Assembly: GCF_037975245.1 (NCBI RefSeq)
Contig: NC_092571.1
Coordinates: 10,363,917-10,427,916, forward strand
DNA length: 64,000 nucleotides
Direction of reading: 5' to 3'
DNA from: Apostichopus japonicus
Lineage: Eukaryota > Echinodermata > Holothuroidea > Aspidochirotida > Stichopodidae
Made by a program: the position numbers and the translations under genes. The notes under the pieces were generated by a model. The model did not search any database and was not told the origin of the DNA. It saw only the letters and a list, made by a program, of their open reading frames with translations. Below are positions 13,101 to 23,594 of the stretch, in pieces. Position 1 is the stretch's first letter, and the number at the start of each line of letters is the position of its first letter.

Positions 13101-16100
13101 TCAATTTCTTCTTTTGAGGAGGGTTTGGTGTTATCTCCACAGAATCTTCCATAATTTCATCCAGAGGAGTACAATGCAAGTCATCTTCAAGACTGTCAAA
13201 CAATAAATAATGAAAAGAAGTTAAAAATATTAAAAAACACATATTTAGCAGTACTTGAGATCAGCATGTAAAGTGATAAACTCTCTGAGATGTCAAAAAC
13301 AAATAACATAACTTAGGTATGGCTTGCCAAAGGGAATGTGTGGGTTCAAATCCCAGCTTCATACCATGTTCAGTTGCTTGGCTTCAAAATGTTGAAATTA
13401 AATTCATTTTATTCGGAATTGCACATTGTGCAAAATGTGCAATATTTTCAATGTCATACGTTAACTTTGTCACAAGACGTTCTGGGATAGCCCCCTAAGG
13501 TATTTTATTGATTGTTTGTGCATGTTGAGTTAATTGGATGCTAATTATTTAGCCATGGTTTTGTGCATCCTTAAGCATTGCATAATAATGTATTGTTAAC
13601 AGAGTATTGGTCTTCGGCATAGTCACATGCTCTTTCCTTTCTGTCTCAGGCTTGACCCGAACACAAGCAAGACCATAAGTTGCTCTTGTTCAATTGTACA
13701 AAGGTAAGGCCAAATTTTAGTTGAAAAGAAAGGAAACCAGTATATCCACCAATTTCCACCGTCATTTGAGATGACACTGACTCATTTCCTTATGAATTAA
13801 ATCGGGTGTCTTTTGGACCTTTATAGATGGCAAAAGAGGCAAGGAAAATACAAGCTGAACGAGAAAGAAAAAGAATGTGAAACTAAGGCCAAAAGCCCAC
13901 GCTCATATAGAGACATGCTAGTAAGATAAATGAGAATATTTTTGTACTTAATCGCAATGAAGTGAACACGTTGAAAGAACCTTCAATGAAACAGAACTTA
14001 AACTAAAACCAAAAGGAAGAAAGAATATTGAGACCAAGTGGAGACGAGGCTGAATGAAATAAGAAACCATATGCAGAAGATATGAAATAAATGTAACAAA
14101 CTTAAGAGAATATATAGAAAGCTGCTTCTATCTAACTGTTATTAATTTTTGTTTTGTAGTTTTGTTTCCTTGCACCAATTTCTCTGCAGTATATGTATAT
14201 ATTTATTATATTCAAATAGGGAAAACATTCTATAAGCAATGCGCTTCTTTTTTCTCCTTTTCTATGCATTTGTATAGCTTAAATATTGTATATCAAGTTA
14301 CATGATGAATGTTTTTTTTTCTTTTTTCTTTGTACCAGCTGTCTCTCTAGATTGTATTGTATATCAAAATATTCGTTTATACTTTGTTAAACATTCATGT
14401 GCTGTACACAATTGCTGGAAATAAATTTTTGTCATTGTTGTTAATTTGGCTGTTACTATATATTGCACATTGCAACTCATATACACTCTCTGTCCTTCTT
14501 TACGCCCTTGTCAACTACTCTGAGAAGAATCCATGGCAAACTTCACCATCAACAGGTTTTGTTTATCTTTTAAATTCAAGTCATTAGTATAAAACCTTGG
14601 GAAAACTTACAATTAACTGTGCGAAGGGATGCTGTTTTATTGTAATAAGGTATGATAAAGTGCCTTAACCAGAATTAAATAGTGATTTTAATTGCAACAG
14701 TAAAACATAAGAGTCTGAAGACAAGGGTGGGAAACATGTTTGCTGTGTACAGCAAAAGAGCGAGTCTTTTAAAAAGAAAATTTTTTGTGTGTCACTTCAA
14801 ACTACACCTATAACAGACATCATACAGTACTGTAATGCAAAATGTATTGGTCAAAATAGGGTGAATAAATTTCAGAAAATTTCATCAATGAAACAAGCGA
14901 TGCAGTTGGAGCAATGTTTCATTTTAAGTGGCTCATTACTTATAGAGTCACTCTACATTATAAATTTATATCACAAAACAAGTAACTTGCATCCACAAAA
15001 GCTATTTTAATGAAGGACCAATAAAAGAATGCGGATAGGAGGTTGGCTAATGAAGCTATTTCCAATATGTCTGGTTTGGATGAAAGAGTTCTAAGAATGA
15101 TAAAGTTATACTGCATACAACGATGCTGCGTCACTCAGATCCCCCGCTTGCTGCTCCTCATCCAATTCTTCTTTGTTTGGATCTTCTGGTCTAAGTAAGA
15201 AAACAATGTTACAAAAATATCAATACAAAGTTTGCAAAAGCAAAATATCATACAATATTAATAACAAATATGATATGAAACAAATTTTAAATACATATTA
15301 CTGTAACTCCAGCCTATAATGAACTTTCACACAACCTGTTCTATTTGGTCATGCATTCCTTGATGAATGGTAGCTCTCAAAATTCAGCAGATAGTTGTAC
15401 AGGTTGGGGCAATATCTGATGAGAGGGGTAATGGTCACTAGAGACACTGAGACCCAGGATCAACTAGCAGATACAGTACCATCATGCAAGAGCCACTTCA
15501 CACACAGTTGGGCACCCTTTTTCGACGGCTACTCTATTATGAATATTCAGATATAAGTTATCGTAGGGATAATCAAAGGTGTCGCCTTCTTGATAGCCAT
15601 TTTGGGGCTAAAACTTAACAAGAAGATTCCCTTAACAATAATGATGTTTTTGCATGTCTGGAAAGAAAGGACATCACGTTAGGCATCTAATGGCTGACCA
15701 TCTAAGAAAAGACAGTAAGCTTGAACACTGAAGGAGGAAAACCTGTTCAAGGAAGCAAGATAAGAAGAGTCCCTCAACAATAAGGCTGAACTTTGCAACT
15801 GGAAAGAAAGGACAACATGTGAGGAATCTAATATCTGACCATCTACAGTAAGTATCTAATAAAAGAGAGTTGGCTTTAACACTGCAGGAGGGAGACCTGT
15901 TCAAGGTAGCAAGACAAGAAACACATCAAACTGGAGACAAGGCGGCAGCGGCAATAGCAAATGTCTACGATCACTGTGGACCAACAATTGGCACCTACTG
16001 TAGTGCTGAATGGTGCCAAACAAGGTTCTTCCAACTGGTAGAAGTGGATCTTTGAGTCATCACCAGAGATTGTTGCATCATAATTAAATGCCATTCACCT

Positions 16101-18258
16101 ACTGGGGACATGGAAAGTATGTATAGATTACTACCCAATGGTCTCCACTTGAAGGAGGGTTCGAGGGGGTTTCGATGGGCATATTCCTGCCCTATTGGCC
16201 AAAAGGAATACCAAAGAGGCACTCCCTCTTAACCACCTCAAGTATTGTTTTGGCTATCTAGCAAAGTACCATTCAAAGTATCCAATATTTTCATGGTTAC
16301 TACAAGCAAATTAATTTTCCTCCATTTTTTCAAACAATTCTAGGCCTTTTCCAAAAATTTATCTGCACAAGAATTCAAGGTCACATTAACTCTGAGAACA
16401 GATCGATTCTATCAAATAGCAGTTGCAGACATTGAGTAACTCCTTTGAATACCGAATTAAGTAAAAGCATAAATGGATTACTAGGCATAGAATACTGCAA
16501 CCTTACTGAATTCAACAGTCTGTTTACCCAACTTTTTATAACACATTTTCTTATTTATTGAAGTTTTCACTCACATAAATTCTGGAGGTAACTGTTCATC
16601 TTCCTTATCCTGCTCTCTGCAGTTGCCACAATTATCTTCTTCCTCTGCCCCAGAAATGTCCACACTGATTGCTGAATCATTTGGCTTCAAACCATCTGTT
16701 ACATTGGAGGGACCATTTTCCTCTTCTAATGAGAAACAACATGACAAGAAAATACAAAGTCAAAATATATTTAACAAAAGACTTTAATTGCAAAGACTTT
16801 AAATATTATTAAATGGAAGGTCAGAAACTTTGCCAAAAGCTATAATTATAGTACATGAAAATATTGCTTGAATATTGTTTATAGAGAAATATATCCTTCT
16901 GTACAATCTGTAAAGCAAACCAATCAGGTCTACATCTCATGCAGTAGCATAAACCAGGGAGTATTCTACATTTGTAACTGACTATGTACATCAAAATTTC
17001 ACCCCATTAAAATATTATCAAGTATTATTTGCCAAGTACTGTATAGTAGCAGAGATGCCAACCTCTTGACACAAAAAACAGACTGAATATCCTAAAAAAT
17101 CAGATTTTTGAGAGAAAAATCAGATTTTCACAAAAACTCAACACTACCACTGGCCCGTTGGGCCCGGGCCAGTAAAATGTCAGAAAAATGTTTTACTGGT
17201 AAGAACGCGCAAGTAAAATGTTTACTCTTTCAATAACATCTAATGAGAAATTGTAAAGCATCTGCAATAATTCTTATGATGCAAGAAGGGTGTTTAAATG
17301 CATAATGAGAATAATGATACAACTTAATTGCTTGCATATTTTGGGCCAATGAGAATTTGGTTCAAGACAGAAGTAGAAGTGAGAAAAAAATTACTGTATA
17401 GACTTGCATTATACTCATGGAAATATGAGCAACATTCCTGTTAACTGATATTATAAACCAATTAAAAGAAAAAAAGTGTCAGAAATTTCAAATAATCAAA
17501 TATGAATTGCAGCATGTACAGTAGCAAGATTATTGATCAACTATTAAAAAAAAAATAATAATATAAAAAATAAACGATTTTTTTCTTTTTTTGAAAGATG
17601 AAAAGTCTTATTTTCAAGAGGCAAATCGTATTAACATTTCACTTTTTTTATCGTACTAAATACGATAAAATCGTACTGGTTGGCATCTCTGTAGTACCAA
17701 TTAACCACACTGGAGACTTAGTGTATTTTGTCAATGTGCTTCGACACGTTAATAGACTTCATAAATCACCTGTTTATTTGAATTACTGCTTAAATAGTTG
17801 GATCACACAAAGCAATGGATTTAACAATGAGACTAACAGCCACGGATTTCAGCTTTTATAATGAACTCATTTGCAGCCAGTCATATATGCAGTCAAGCTG
17901 CCAACCATATGTGATTCATCCCACCTCTTGTACTGTACTATGTCAAATATGCACAACGTCTTCAATGACTGATACTACTAATGTTTGATGACATGGCTGC
18001 CCTCATACCCTTCTGACATTTTATATCTGGGTATGTGTTTGCACTTTGCAATTACTATCATTCATTATTTCTGTAATACAGCTACTGTATTCCAGGTCAG
18101 AGTATAGTAGTTTCCTAAGCAGAAATGACATTTCACATGAATCCAGGGTCTGACTACCTTCAGTCTCCTAAATTTAATTCTGAAACAGGGATGTACCATC
18201 ATTTACCTTTGGTTGTGACATGCCCACTTTCTGCTGCACTGTCTGATTTCTCTCCCAT
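3999..18258 (-). CDS. ZCWPW1: ZCWPW1-like CW zinc finger and PWWP domain protein (C-terminus not found)
   Basis: A chromatin reader; in vertebrates ZCWPW1 binds H3K4me3 (CW finger) and H3K36me3 (PWWP) at PRDM9-marked sites and aids meiotic double-strand break repair. Coding exons, 5' to 3' on the minus strand: 18258-18207, 16725-16575, 15190-15119, 13192-13035, 12121-11927, 10889-10702, 10067-9966, 9563-9474, 8700-8617, 6309-6231, 4157-3999. All junctions use GT/AG and keep phase, giving about 443 residues. The start ATG at 18258 has an in-frame TAA 12 bases upstream. Zinc ligands C179, C184, C205 and C216; PWWP motif P247-P250. Residues 1-145 are acidic then lysine-rich. After the PWWP comes a basic helix-like part and a conserved-looking SIKERIDTFGF segment. 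The last exon seen ends in phase 1, so at least one more exon is expected, perhaps beyond the left edge. The 15119 donor (gtatgc) and the 9563 acceptor are the least certain junctions. Confidence 0.9.
4158..6230 (-). other. ZCWPW1 intron with a degenerate tandem repeat
   Basis: No exon recognised. A repeat of about 67-83 bp (gatcagttcagtgtgaagca, starts near 5705, 5788, 5863 and 5930) covers about 5700-5972. The rest is unique AT-rich sequence. Confidence 0.7.
5700..5972. repeat. degenerate tandem repeat, about 4 units of 67-83 bp
   Basis: Units share ttcagtgtgaagcagtg, then aagagggtctgaatagta and a tagattagattgatatatt segment. Unit length shrinks from left to right. Confidence 0.85.
6231..6309 (-). 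CDS. ZCWPW1: ZCWPW1 exon 10
   Basis: 79 bases, phase 0 to phase 1, coding ERIDTFGFSKTFKGVWTKQ and SRDCSLQ. Acceptor ctctttcag, donor caag/gtacat. Confidence 0.85.
7470..8330. repeat. 39-bp minisatellite, about 22 copies, in a ZCWPW1 intron
   Basis: Unit taatggctagcactccatac plus acacaggctgggtggttag. Copies vary at a few positions (ccatac/ctatat, gctggg/gctaag). Since 39 is divisible by 3, both strands show open frames of 13-residue repeats (MASTPYTQAGWLV on plus), which I treat as artefacts. It lies between the coding exons at 8617 and 6309. Confidence 0.95.
8617..8700 (-). CDS. ZCWPW1: ZCWPW1 exon 9
   Basis: 84 bases, phase 0, basic helical segment (LFYKKKDYSKSILPAKKQ, then ALDALKVSIK). 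Acceptor ttgtggcag, donor aag/gtattt. It reads directly into the ERIDTFGF of the next exon, a junction that fits the SIxERxxxFGF pattern I recall from vertebrate ZCWPW1. Confidence 0.85.
9249..9346. repeat. two-copy 49-bp direct repeat
   Basis: ttgtaacccttaatatgaac begins at 9249 and again at 9298, inside a ZCWPW1 intron. Confidence 0.8.
9474..9563 (-). CDS. ZCWPW1: ZCWPW1 exon 8 (weak acceptor)
   Basis: 90 bases in phase 0, coding KFNLGFKTEDVRDVRGMAP then KRADMVAIVQQ. Chosen because the acceptor at 9564-9565 and the donor cag/gtgtca at 9473 keep frame with both neighbours. The acceptor has a poor pyrimidine tract, so its exact start is less sure than the others. Confidence 0.65.
9966..10067 (-). 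CDS. ZCWPW1: ZCWPW1 exon 7: second half of PWWP domain
   Basis: 102 bases, phase 0 at both ends, reading THYHCVFLDEVVSRSWV followed by CAASVKKFEEPGKPPGS. The YHxxFLDEVVSRSWV strand pair is the usual second half of a PWWP barrel in this family. Acceptor tgtag, donor tct/gtgagt. Confidence 0.9.
10702..10889 (-). CDS. ZCWPW1: ZCWPW1 exon 6: last CW cysteine and PWWP core
   Basis: Codes residues 210-272. C216 completes the CW finger; an acidic linker leads to GSIVWAKMQGFPWWPAMVE, the first strand and signature of a PWWP domain, then DRGEFMFHNGIDSDV. The exon ends in phase 0 at gtg/gtaagc and the domain continues on the next exon. Confidence 0.93.
11167..11225. repeat. near-perfect inverted repeat (hairpin)
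   Basis: The core aagaaatgggtatacccatt tctt (11185-11208) is a perfect 24-base palindrome; the arms extend imperfectly through aagaaaaattaaac on the left and gtttaattttctt on the right. It lies in a ZCWPW1 intron. It could be a minimal foldback element or chance. Confidence 0.8.
11927..12121 (-). CDS. ZCWPW1: ZCWPW1 exon 5: CW-type zinc finger
   Basis: Codes residues 145-210. A lysine-rich stretch is followed by W176-VQC179, four residues, C184-KKWR, and W203-TC205. The fourth zinc ligand C216 falls on the next exon, with ten residues between C205 and C216, the spacing I recall for human ZCWPW1. W176 and the KKWR tryptophan are positions expected for the methyl-lysine cage. Acceptor gattag, donor cctg/gtaagt. 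Confidence 0.92.
13035..16725 (-). CDS. ZCWPW1: ZCWPW1 exons 2-4: acidic N-terminal region
   Basis: Exons 16725-16575, 15190-15119 and 13192-13035. They code a low-complexity acidic segment (for example SGAEEEDNC, PNKEELDEEQQAGDL) followed by a lysine-rich patch (PPQKKKLKRKKAHSKE) that may be a nuclear localisation signal. The join TT+T at 15119/13192 gives AASFLEDD; a competing join (donor at 15135, acceptor at 13185) also keeps frame but uses a poorer acceptor. Confidence 0.75.
13193..15118 (-). other. ZCWPW1 intron, mostly unassigned
   Basis: Holds the possible SINE remnant near 13341. A short lysine/glutamate-rich open stretch on plus around 13830-13930 ends in stops and matches nothing I recognise; it may be an old transposon fragment. 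No exon found. Confidence 0.5.
13310..13375 (+). repeat. possible tRNA-derived SINE remnant
   Basis: gtgtgggttcaaatcccagc at about 13341 looks like a tRNA T arm with a B box (ggttcaaatcc), and the flanking ggtatgg/cataccat could pair as an acceptor stem, but only about 50 bases separate them and no A box is clear. Not a functional tRNA gene. Confidence 0.3.
15655..15925. repeat. two-copy direct repeat of about 140-150 bp
   Basis: ggaaagaaaggacatcacgt near 15660 recurs as ggaaagaaaggacaacatgt at 15801, and the cctgttcaagg-agcaagat segment near 15740 recurs near 15895. In a ZCWPW1 intron. Confidence 0.75.
17050..17691. mobile_element. non-autonomous DNA transposon with perfect 14-bp terminal inverted repeats
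   Basis: Ends cagagatgccaacc and ggttggcatctctg are exact inverse complements, 642 bp apart. A GC-rich internal hairpin (actggcccgttgggcccggg ccagt) lies near 17150. The CAG...CTG ends resemble hAT elements. Flanks (tatagtag / tagtacca) do not give a clean target duplication. No transposase. In a ZCWPW1 intron. Confidence 0.75.
18207..18258 (-). CDS. ZCWPW1: ZCWPW1 first coding exon
   Basis: ATG at 18258-18256 begins MGEKSDSAAESGHVTTK and ends in phase 1 at aaag/gtaaat. An in-frame TAA lies 12 bases upstream, so no earlier start is possible in this exon. The 5' acceptor is uncertain; a candidate is tactgtag at about 18310. Confidence 0.75.
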
Positions 18259-18916
18259 GCTTGCTTCTTAATGGCTTTGCTCCACCAATATGTTGAAGGG
18301 ACAAAGCAGCTACAGTATTCATTAAGAAGAAGTCACTTGAAAATAAGGAAGCAAACACAGTCATTAATAAAATACCAGTATAAAGTGGGAGCCTTTAGAC
18401 CAGATAATTCATACTGTAATAGTTTCAATTATATCATGATGATGGACAAAGATGGCTTTCTTATTATAAAGAACAAGTTATGTCGATCAATGTAACATAC
18501 TGAAACGTATCTCTGCTAAAACAAAAGAGCTAATTAACCATTCACGTTGTACAGAAATTGAGCATCTGGAGTACCAGGGATTGAAGATCATTTGCTAATA
18601 GAGAGCCATCATGCAGATGTCCCAACTGCTATCATTTGTCAATGAACTTTGTTGAATTAGACCTCTTAGTAGCAAGAATAGTGGATCAATGTATATTAAG
18701 CTGTACATATATCAGAAATGTGGTAGACTGCAGCAGAGGAGAGTGCACAGTCAGTTAAATTCTCCTACTATGCTGTCCAGGCTACAGTTGGCATAAAAAT
18801 ATGGATACGTCAAGGCCTAGCTTCATGGATGACTTTAGACGGAATTTTAATTGTGATATCATACCAAAAAAAAAAGTAAAGCAAAAGCTACATTAAAAGG
18901 TTTCTACAACTATACT

Positions 18917-19418
18917 CAGACCCGTCAACTCTCCCAGTTTTATACGGAGACTCCCGGTTTTTACCCGAATCTCCTGGCCTCCCGGTTTCATATTCTATTC
19001 TCCCGGTGTTTTACTGTTTCATCACTTGCGACATATCTGAAAATAGCCAACAATTAGTCCTATACTGAACAGGAAAGGCTATTCAGTGTAGTTCGCAAGA
19101 ACAAGACAGATAGTCCGTCAAGTCTCAAGCTTTATGGGACTCTATCTAGCATACTAGCCATGAAGTCGCAGCACCCAGAGTCCACTGTTCCCTGTTTCAA
19201 ATGGAAGCCTACTAAAGAAACCCTGGAGAAAGCGAAGCGAGCTGCTGTAAACTATAACAAGAAACACTGATTGGATGATTCTCTCACTGTATTGCATAAG
19301 TAGACTATACTTATTAAGGAGTATCCAACCTCCATATTTTCCCCTTGTTCTCCCTATTTTTTGGCCCTGCAAAAATGTTATTCTCCCTATTTTGGGGTCA
19401 AACAGGTTGACAGGTCTG
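18917..19418. mobile_element. non-autonomous DNA transposon flanked by TATACT
   Basis: Left end cagacccgtcaact and right end ggttgacaggtctg form imperfect terminal inverted repeats; tatact directly precedes and directly follows the element. Internal sequence is rich in the word ctcccggtttt. No coding capacity. hAT-like ends, but only 6 bases of target duplication match. Confidence 0.7.
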
Positions 19419-19769
19419 TATACTGGTCTTAAAAGCTACATTGGCTTTCTTGTATTTTCATGTATTCCAACATTCTCGATGTTCCTGGCTTATTATTATT
19501 ATTATGTGTAAATATGAAAGTTAAATCCATAAAAGACATGTTTTCCTACTACACTCAGTTTGCATACTGTATATATGAGCAAACCAATTACTGGTCTCTT
19601 TGTAGACCACCGTTAATATCCTAGTCTGTTAGACACTATAATAATGGATAATCCTTAGAAGTTTAAAGGGGTCATTTATCAAAGTGATCTGAAGCAGCCA
19701 ATAGAAGTGTTTATTTACAGCCGACAAGATATCAAACTACATAGTAATGCCAGCTAGCTAGTCATAGGG

Positions 19770-20174
19770 CAGGGTTGTCCAACCTACGGCCCGCGGGCCA
19801 CAGTCCGGCCCGCCGCAGGGTTACGTCCGCCCCGCCAGAGATGCTTCTACAGTGCGAAATTTTAGTGAGCAGAATTATTGATAACAATTTGAAGCTATAT
19901 AATCAATCATTCGAACCTTCTGGGTACAAAAAACTGCATACAGGTCAGTTTGTGTGACACTCTCAGCGGAGGGGGGGGGGGGGGGCGGCTGGACTTTATT
20001 CATCTGTTTTATCAGGAAGGAAAATAAATCAGTGCGCTCCGCGCGCAGTGCTCACATTTTGTTGCCTTGGGCTTCTGGCAAAAAAATTCGAAAAATCGAG
20101 CGTAGGGTTCATGCGTCCCCCTCCTTCATAATCATTCCATGTGGACCTCCTCCGCAAAAGGTTGGACAACCCTG
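19770..20174. mobile_element. hAT-like MITE with 8-bp target duplication (one mismatch)
   Basis: Ends cagggttgtccaacc and ggttggacaaccctg are perfect inverse complements. The flanks are tcataggg and taataggg (7 of 8 match). The cagggttgtccaacctacgg cccgc start is characteristic of the hAT superfamily as I know it. A run of 18 G lies near 19968. In the long 5' intron of ZCWPW1. Confidence 0.85.
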
Positions 20175-21321
20175 TAATAGGGCTTTCATATACTATTTAA
20201 TGATAAATGTCAAATCCCTTCACTCTGGAGTGCCATGAATCAAAGCTTGATATAGTCCCAGTTGAATAATGTGGAATTGCAGGGTTTTGTTTGGGTTTAC
20301 TTTATCAGATAATTTAACACTTTAAGAATTCTCCACAGTGCACAGTAATACCACCATCCCATATTGGGTTTCCAACACATGCCACTTGCAACAGTCATAC
20401 TCATACTGTAGGCTTTAGTAGCATGTTTAAGCTCAGCTAGTTGCCTATGTAACAGCTAGTACACTGTGCAGACGTAGGCTAGACAAAGGAGCATTGTTCA
20501 TTAGCCTATTGATCCTATTTGGGAAGATAGATAAATATCCTTTATTGTACGGTAACTTTGCATATCCCCTAAATTTGTGTACTGTGTTATAGGTATGTAG
20601 TTGCAGCTGTACTGATAGACAGTGTAGTTGCCTTGTTCGTAAGTCAAATTGTAACAACTTTTTCAATCACACTTTTACTCAGATACAAAATACCTTTCAC
20701 AAAAACCGTCAAAATTGCCTCAGAGAATCAAGAAAACATCAATTTTGAATAATAAGACACCTTTGTGGATTATTACACCCATTTAACAGAATTACACAGT
20801 TAAATTCAATGAATGCACAAAGTTAGGAACATTTTTCTTCAAGTGCTTCAAGCTGCTTGACATGATTGTCATCACCATTATCTTTTTGAAGTAACTTTGA
20901 TGCCCGGCCTTACTATCCCAAATTTACCATGATTGATACCATCATACACTAGTCTTAGTAACAGTAAATCACCAAGCGGCATATCAACTTCCTAAAGACA
21001 CATCAGTTTATCGTTTTTTTTGTTTGTTTTCAAATAAAGTCAGACATGACATATCCAGTAGGTCTAAATCCCCTTTTCACTTAATCAAATTTCCCGCCAT
21101 AGCCTACTAACGTTAGTACTATAGAAATGTACCAGCCTAACATTTATTACAACCTAGGTCTACTTCGATCAGTTCAAATGCACGAATTGGAACCAAATCT
21201 TGCATTTATATTGCAGTGGTGACTTAGAGCAAATTGCTCAAGAAGAGTATAATGAGATAAAACTCACGTAGGATCGATCTGCTTTGTTCCTTAGCAAGGC
21301 CCAACGCTAGATCTAACTCAC

Positions 21322-21375
21322 CAAAATCAAAGACGAATTGCCCAGCAGCAGACGACAACAGAGGGAACTGTTAAA
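21322..21375 (-). other. ZCWPW1: likely non-coding first exon of ZCWPW1
   Basis: On the minus strand ...gtctttgattttg/gtgagtta offers a strong splice donor with exon end at 21322 and no ATG in the preceding 45 bases. The 5' limit is unknown. The intron to the first coding exon would be about 3 kb. Confidence 0.45.
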
Positions 21376-22205
21376 AAACACTACTGTATTGAACGATGTT
21401 TTCAGCAGTTGTGGGACGTATTCATAATACTTTACATTTGCTGGTTAAGAATTGGACAAGTGAAAATTTATAAAAAGATATACTGCATCTAGTATTTTGT
21501 AATAACGTTATTATGAGGCTTGTTTATTATTTAAGGATAACAGAAAATTTTTAAATCCATCTCAAAAATTTCTGTGAAAGCAACTACTAGAACGGCAACA
21601 CGCGAAAAGATCCTGCGTCTGCGCACTGAAGATGTGATGTAGCCAAATACTTGTACTAAGTAAAACACATGCACACAATGTCATCAAGTTCTACGCATGC
21701 ACTACATGCTGATATACTGTACGTACCTCACCACACTAAATACGTACGCTGGCTGATGCCGAACGTATCAACATTGTTATATTCTCGACCGTCGCCTTCG
21801 AGAGAAGAACGCAAGCTAGTTAGTCGTGATGAGAAGACTTTAAAGACCGCTTGTTAAGGATAGAAATAACCTAAGTTACACTGAAAGATATTTGGGTGCT
21901 AGGAATCGTGAGATTCTGACTGTTTATTCACAGAACGTCAGGAAAAGGAAGGTTTTGCAGTCGTGGTCGTGAAACGAGGTCTTCCATTGTGCATTACAGT
22001 TGGGGACACGAACCTCCATATTACAACCGAAACGAGACTGCGCATGCATGTTACACTTGCCTTCCACTTGCCCTCTGTATGCAAATGAGTTCAGTGCAAT
22101 CTTCATGTGTTTGTAAACAAAATGGGAACACTCGTTGCAGCGGTAGTGTGTCTTCACGACCCTGGATGCTGAGCTAGAAGTAGTGGTACCGATGGAAGAG
22201 TGAAG
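21323..22205. promoter_or_regulatory. divergent promoter region between ZCWPW1 and MEPCE
   Basis: Between the presumed first (non-coding) ZCWPW1 exon and the MEPCE start codon there are fewer than 900 bases and no recognised repeat. The sequence is less AT-rich and holds NRF1-like words (ctgcgcactg near 21617, ctgcgcatgcatg near 22037), common in bidirectional promoters. Transcription starts are not visible. Confidence 0.6.
22192..22203 (+). promoter_or_regulatory. three-codon upstream ORF before MEPCE start
   Basis: atggaagagtga (Met-Glu-Glu-stop) ends two bases before the MEPCE ATG at 22206. The upstream ATG has G at +4 but C at -3, so leaky scanning is likely. It could dampen translation if the transcript includes it. 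Confidence 0.6.
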
Positions 22206-23594
22206 ATGTCGGCAGCTGAAATCATTCGAGAGGCTCATCAAGGAGATGCCTGCAAATTGGCATCAAAAACTTTGGGTGAAAAGGTACATTTGCAGACAAG
22301 CTCTGATATATTTGCCCAGCCTTCAGACTACAAAAAGGATGGCTTTGGATGTGTCTCCAATAGTTCAAAAGTTTCGCAAAAAGAGTTGTCAACAATTGAA
22401 AACGTTGAAACAGCTAATAATAGTAATACCTCTGGACCAGAGCTGAAAGATGGTGGGATAACTCCATCATCTTCATTTCATGGAAAACGAAAACTTTCGC
22501 TTTCAGTGGAGAACAATAATAAGAAAATTCCCAAGAAGAGAAGAAAAACTGTAGAAAAAAGCAATGTAAGATCTGTAAAAAAGTTTCTGTTAGGCGGGAA
22601 CCGCACAGACCCATTGAACTTGAACAGCTTAGTTGATGAAGAAGTATCAAAGATTGCCAATGCCCAGACACCAATATCTTCCCCATTGCCAGAGAGAAAC
22701 AAGGATCCAGACCCGGTTATTGTTCCTCAGGATCTGCGTGATCCATTGAAGTTAAACAGTGACACAGATGAAAGTAATCCCAGTCTCACAAAAGTGGTAG
22801 TTCGCAAGAGAAAGAGGCGCAATTCCTTTCGTAACCCCACAGCAGACGATACATCATTTGAAGAGGATACCAAGTCGGTACAAAGAAACTCGTTGGAGAA
22901 AGAGACTTTAACGATCGACGTTCGGCCCCACCAAGCAAAGCATCCTATTGTCGATAAAATTGTATCACCTGTCATTCCAGAAGCGTGTAGAAAGCGCAAG
23001 CACAAACGAAAGTCAGATCCTTCACCGACTGTTTCAAAAGTTTTACTAACGGATGAGGAGGGAAAGCCTTATGCACCAGTGAAAGCAAAGGACAAGAAAA
23101 ATGATCATAAGAGCCCAGAAAAAGCCAGAGGGTCATGCAGTGAGGAAGTCTCACTCCCCAAGTTTAGGGACAAAGGAGAACAATACCAATATGGTAATTA
23201 TGTGGGTTACTACGGATACAGAAATGCAAACCAGAAAGATGTACGTCTAACATACTTCAGACAAAATTGGTTTGAGGGCAAAACTTGCCTTGACATTGGC
23301 TGTAATACAGGTCATGTGACCTTGTATGTTGCCAAGACTTTTCAACCAACAAAAATTGTTGGAATGGATATAGATGCTAAACTTATTAACTTAGCCAGGA
23401 AAAGTGTGCGTCAGTGTTTAGAAGACATGTTGAAGTCAAAGGGTGGCTTTGGTGGTGGGAAGTTCCCAGTTTCTATGAAGAAATGTTATGGTGCTCTACC
23501 AGCATTGCAAACAGTGCCTCAGTTACAAGAAGGAAACAGCAGCTCTGCAAAAAAGACCCAAGATCTCTTCCCAGGAAATGTTTTGTTTCGTTGT
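22206..23594 (+). CDS. MEPCE: MEPCE exon 1: disordered N-terminus and SAM-binding motif
   Basis: 1389 bases, 463 codons, ending in phase 0 at cgttgt/gtaagt. Residues 127-189 (FLLGGN...DPLNLNSL...DEEVS...SSPLP...DPLKLNS...DTDE) closely follow a segment I recall from the N-terminal region of human MEPCE, an unusual degree of conservation for a disordered tail. Several Lys/Arg clusters ([22 protein letters not shown]) are candidate nuclear signals. Confidence 0.95.

Noticed and set aside
13330-13380. Functional tRNA gene
   Set aside because: A T-arm-like sequence is present but the A box, anticodon arm and correct length are missing.
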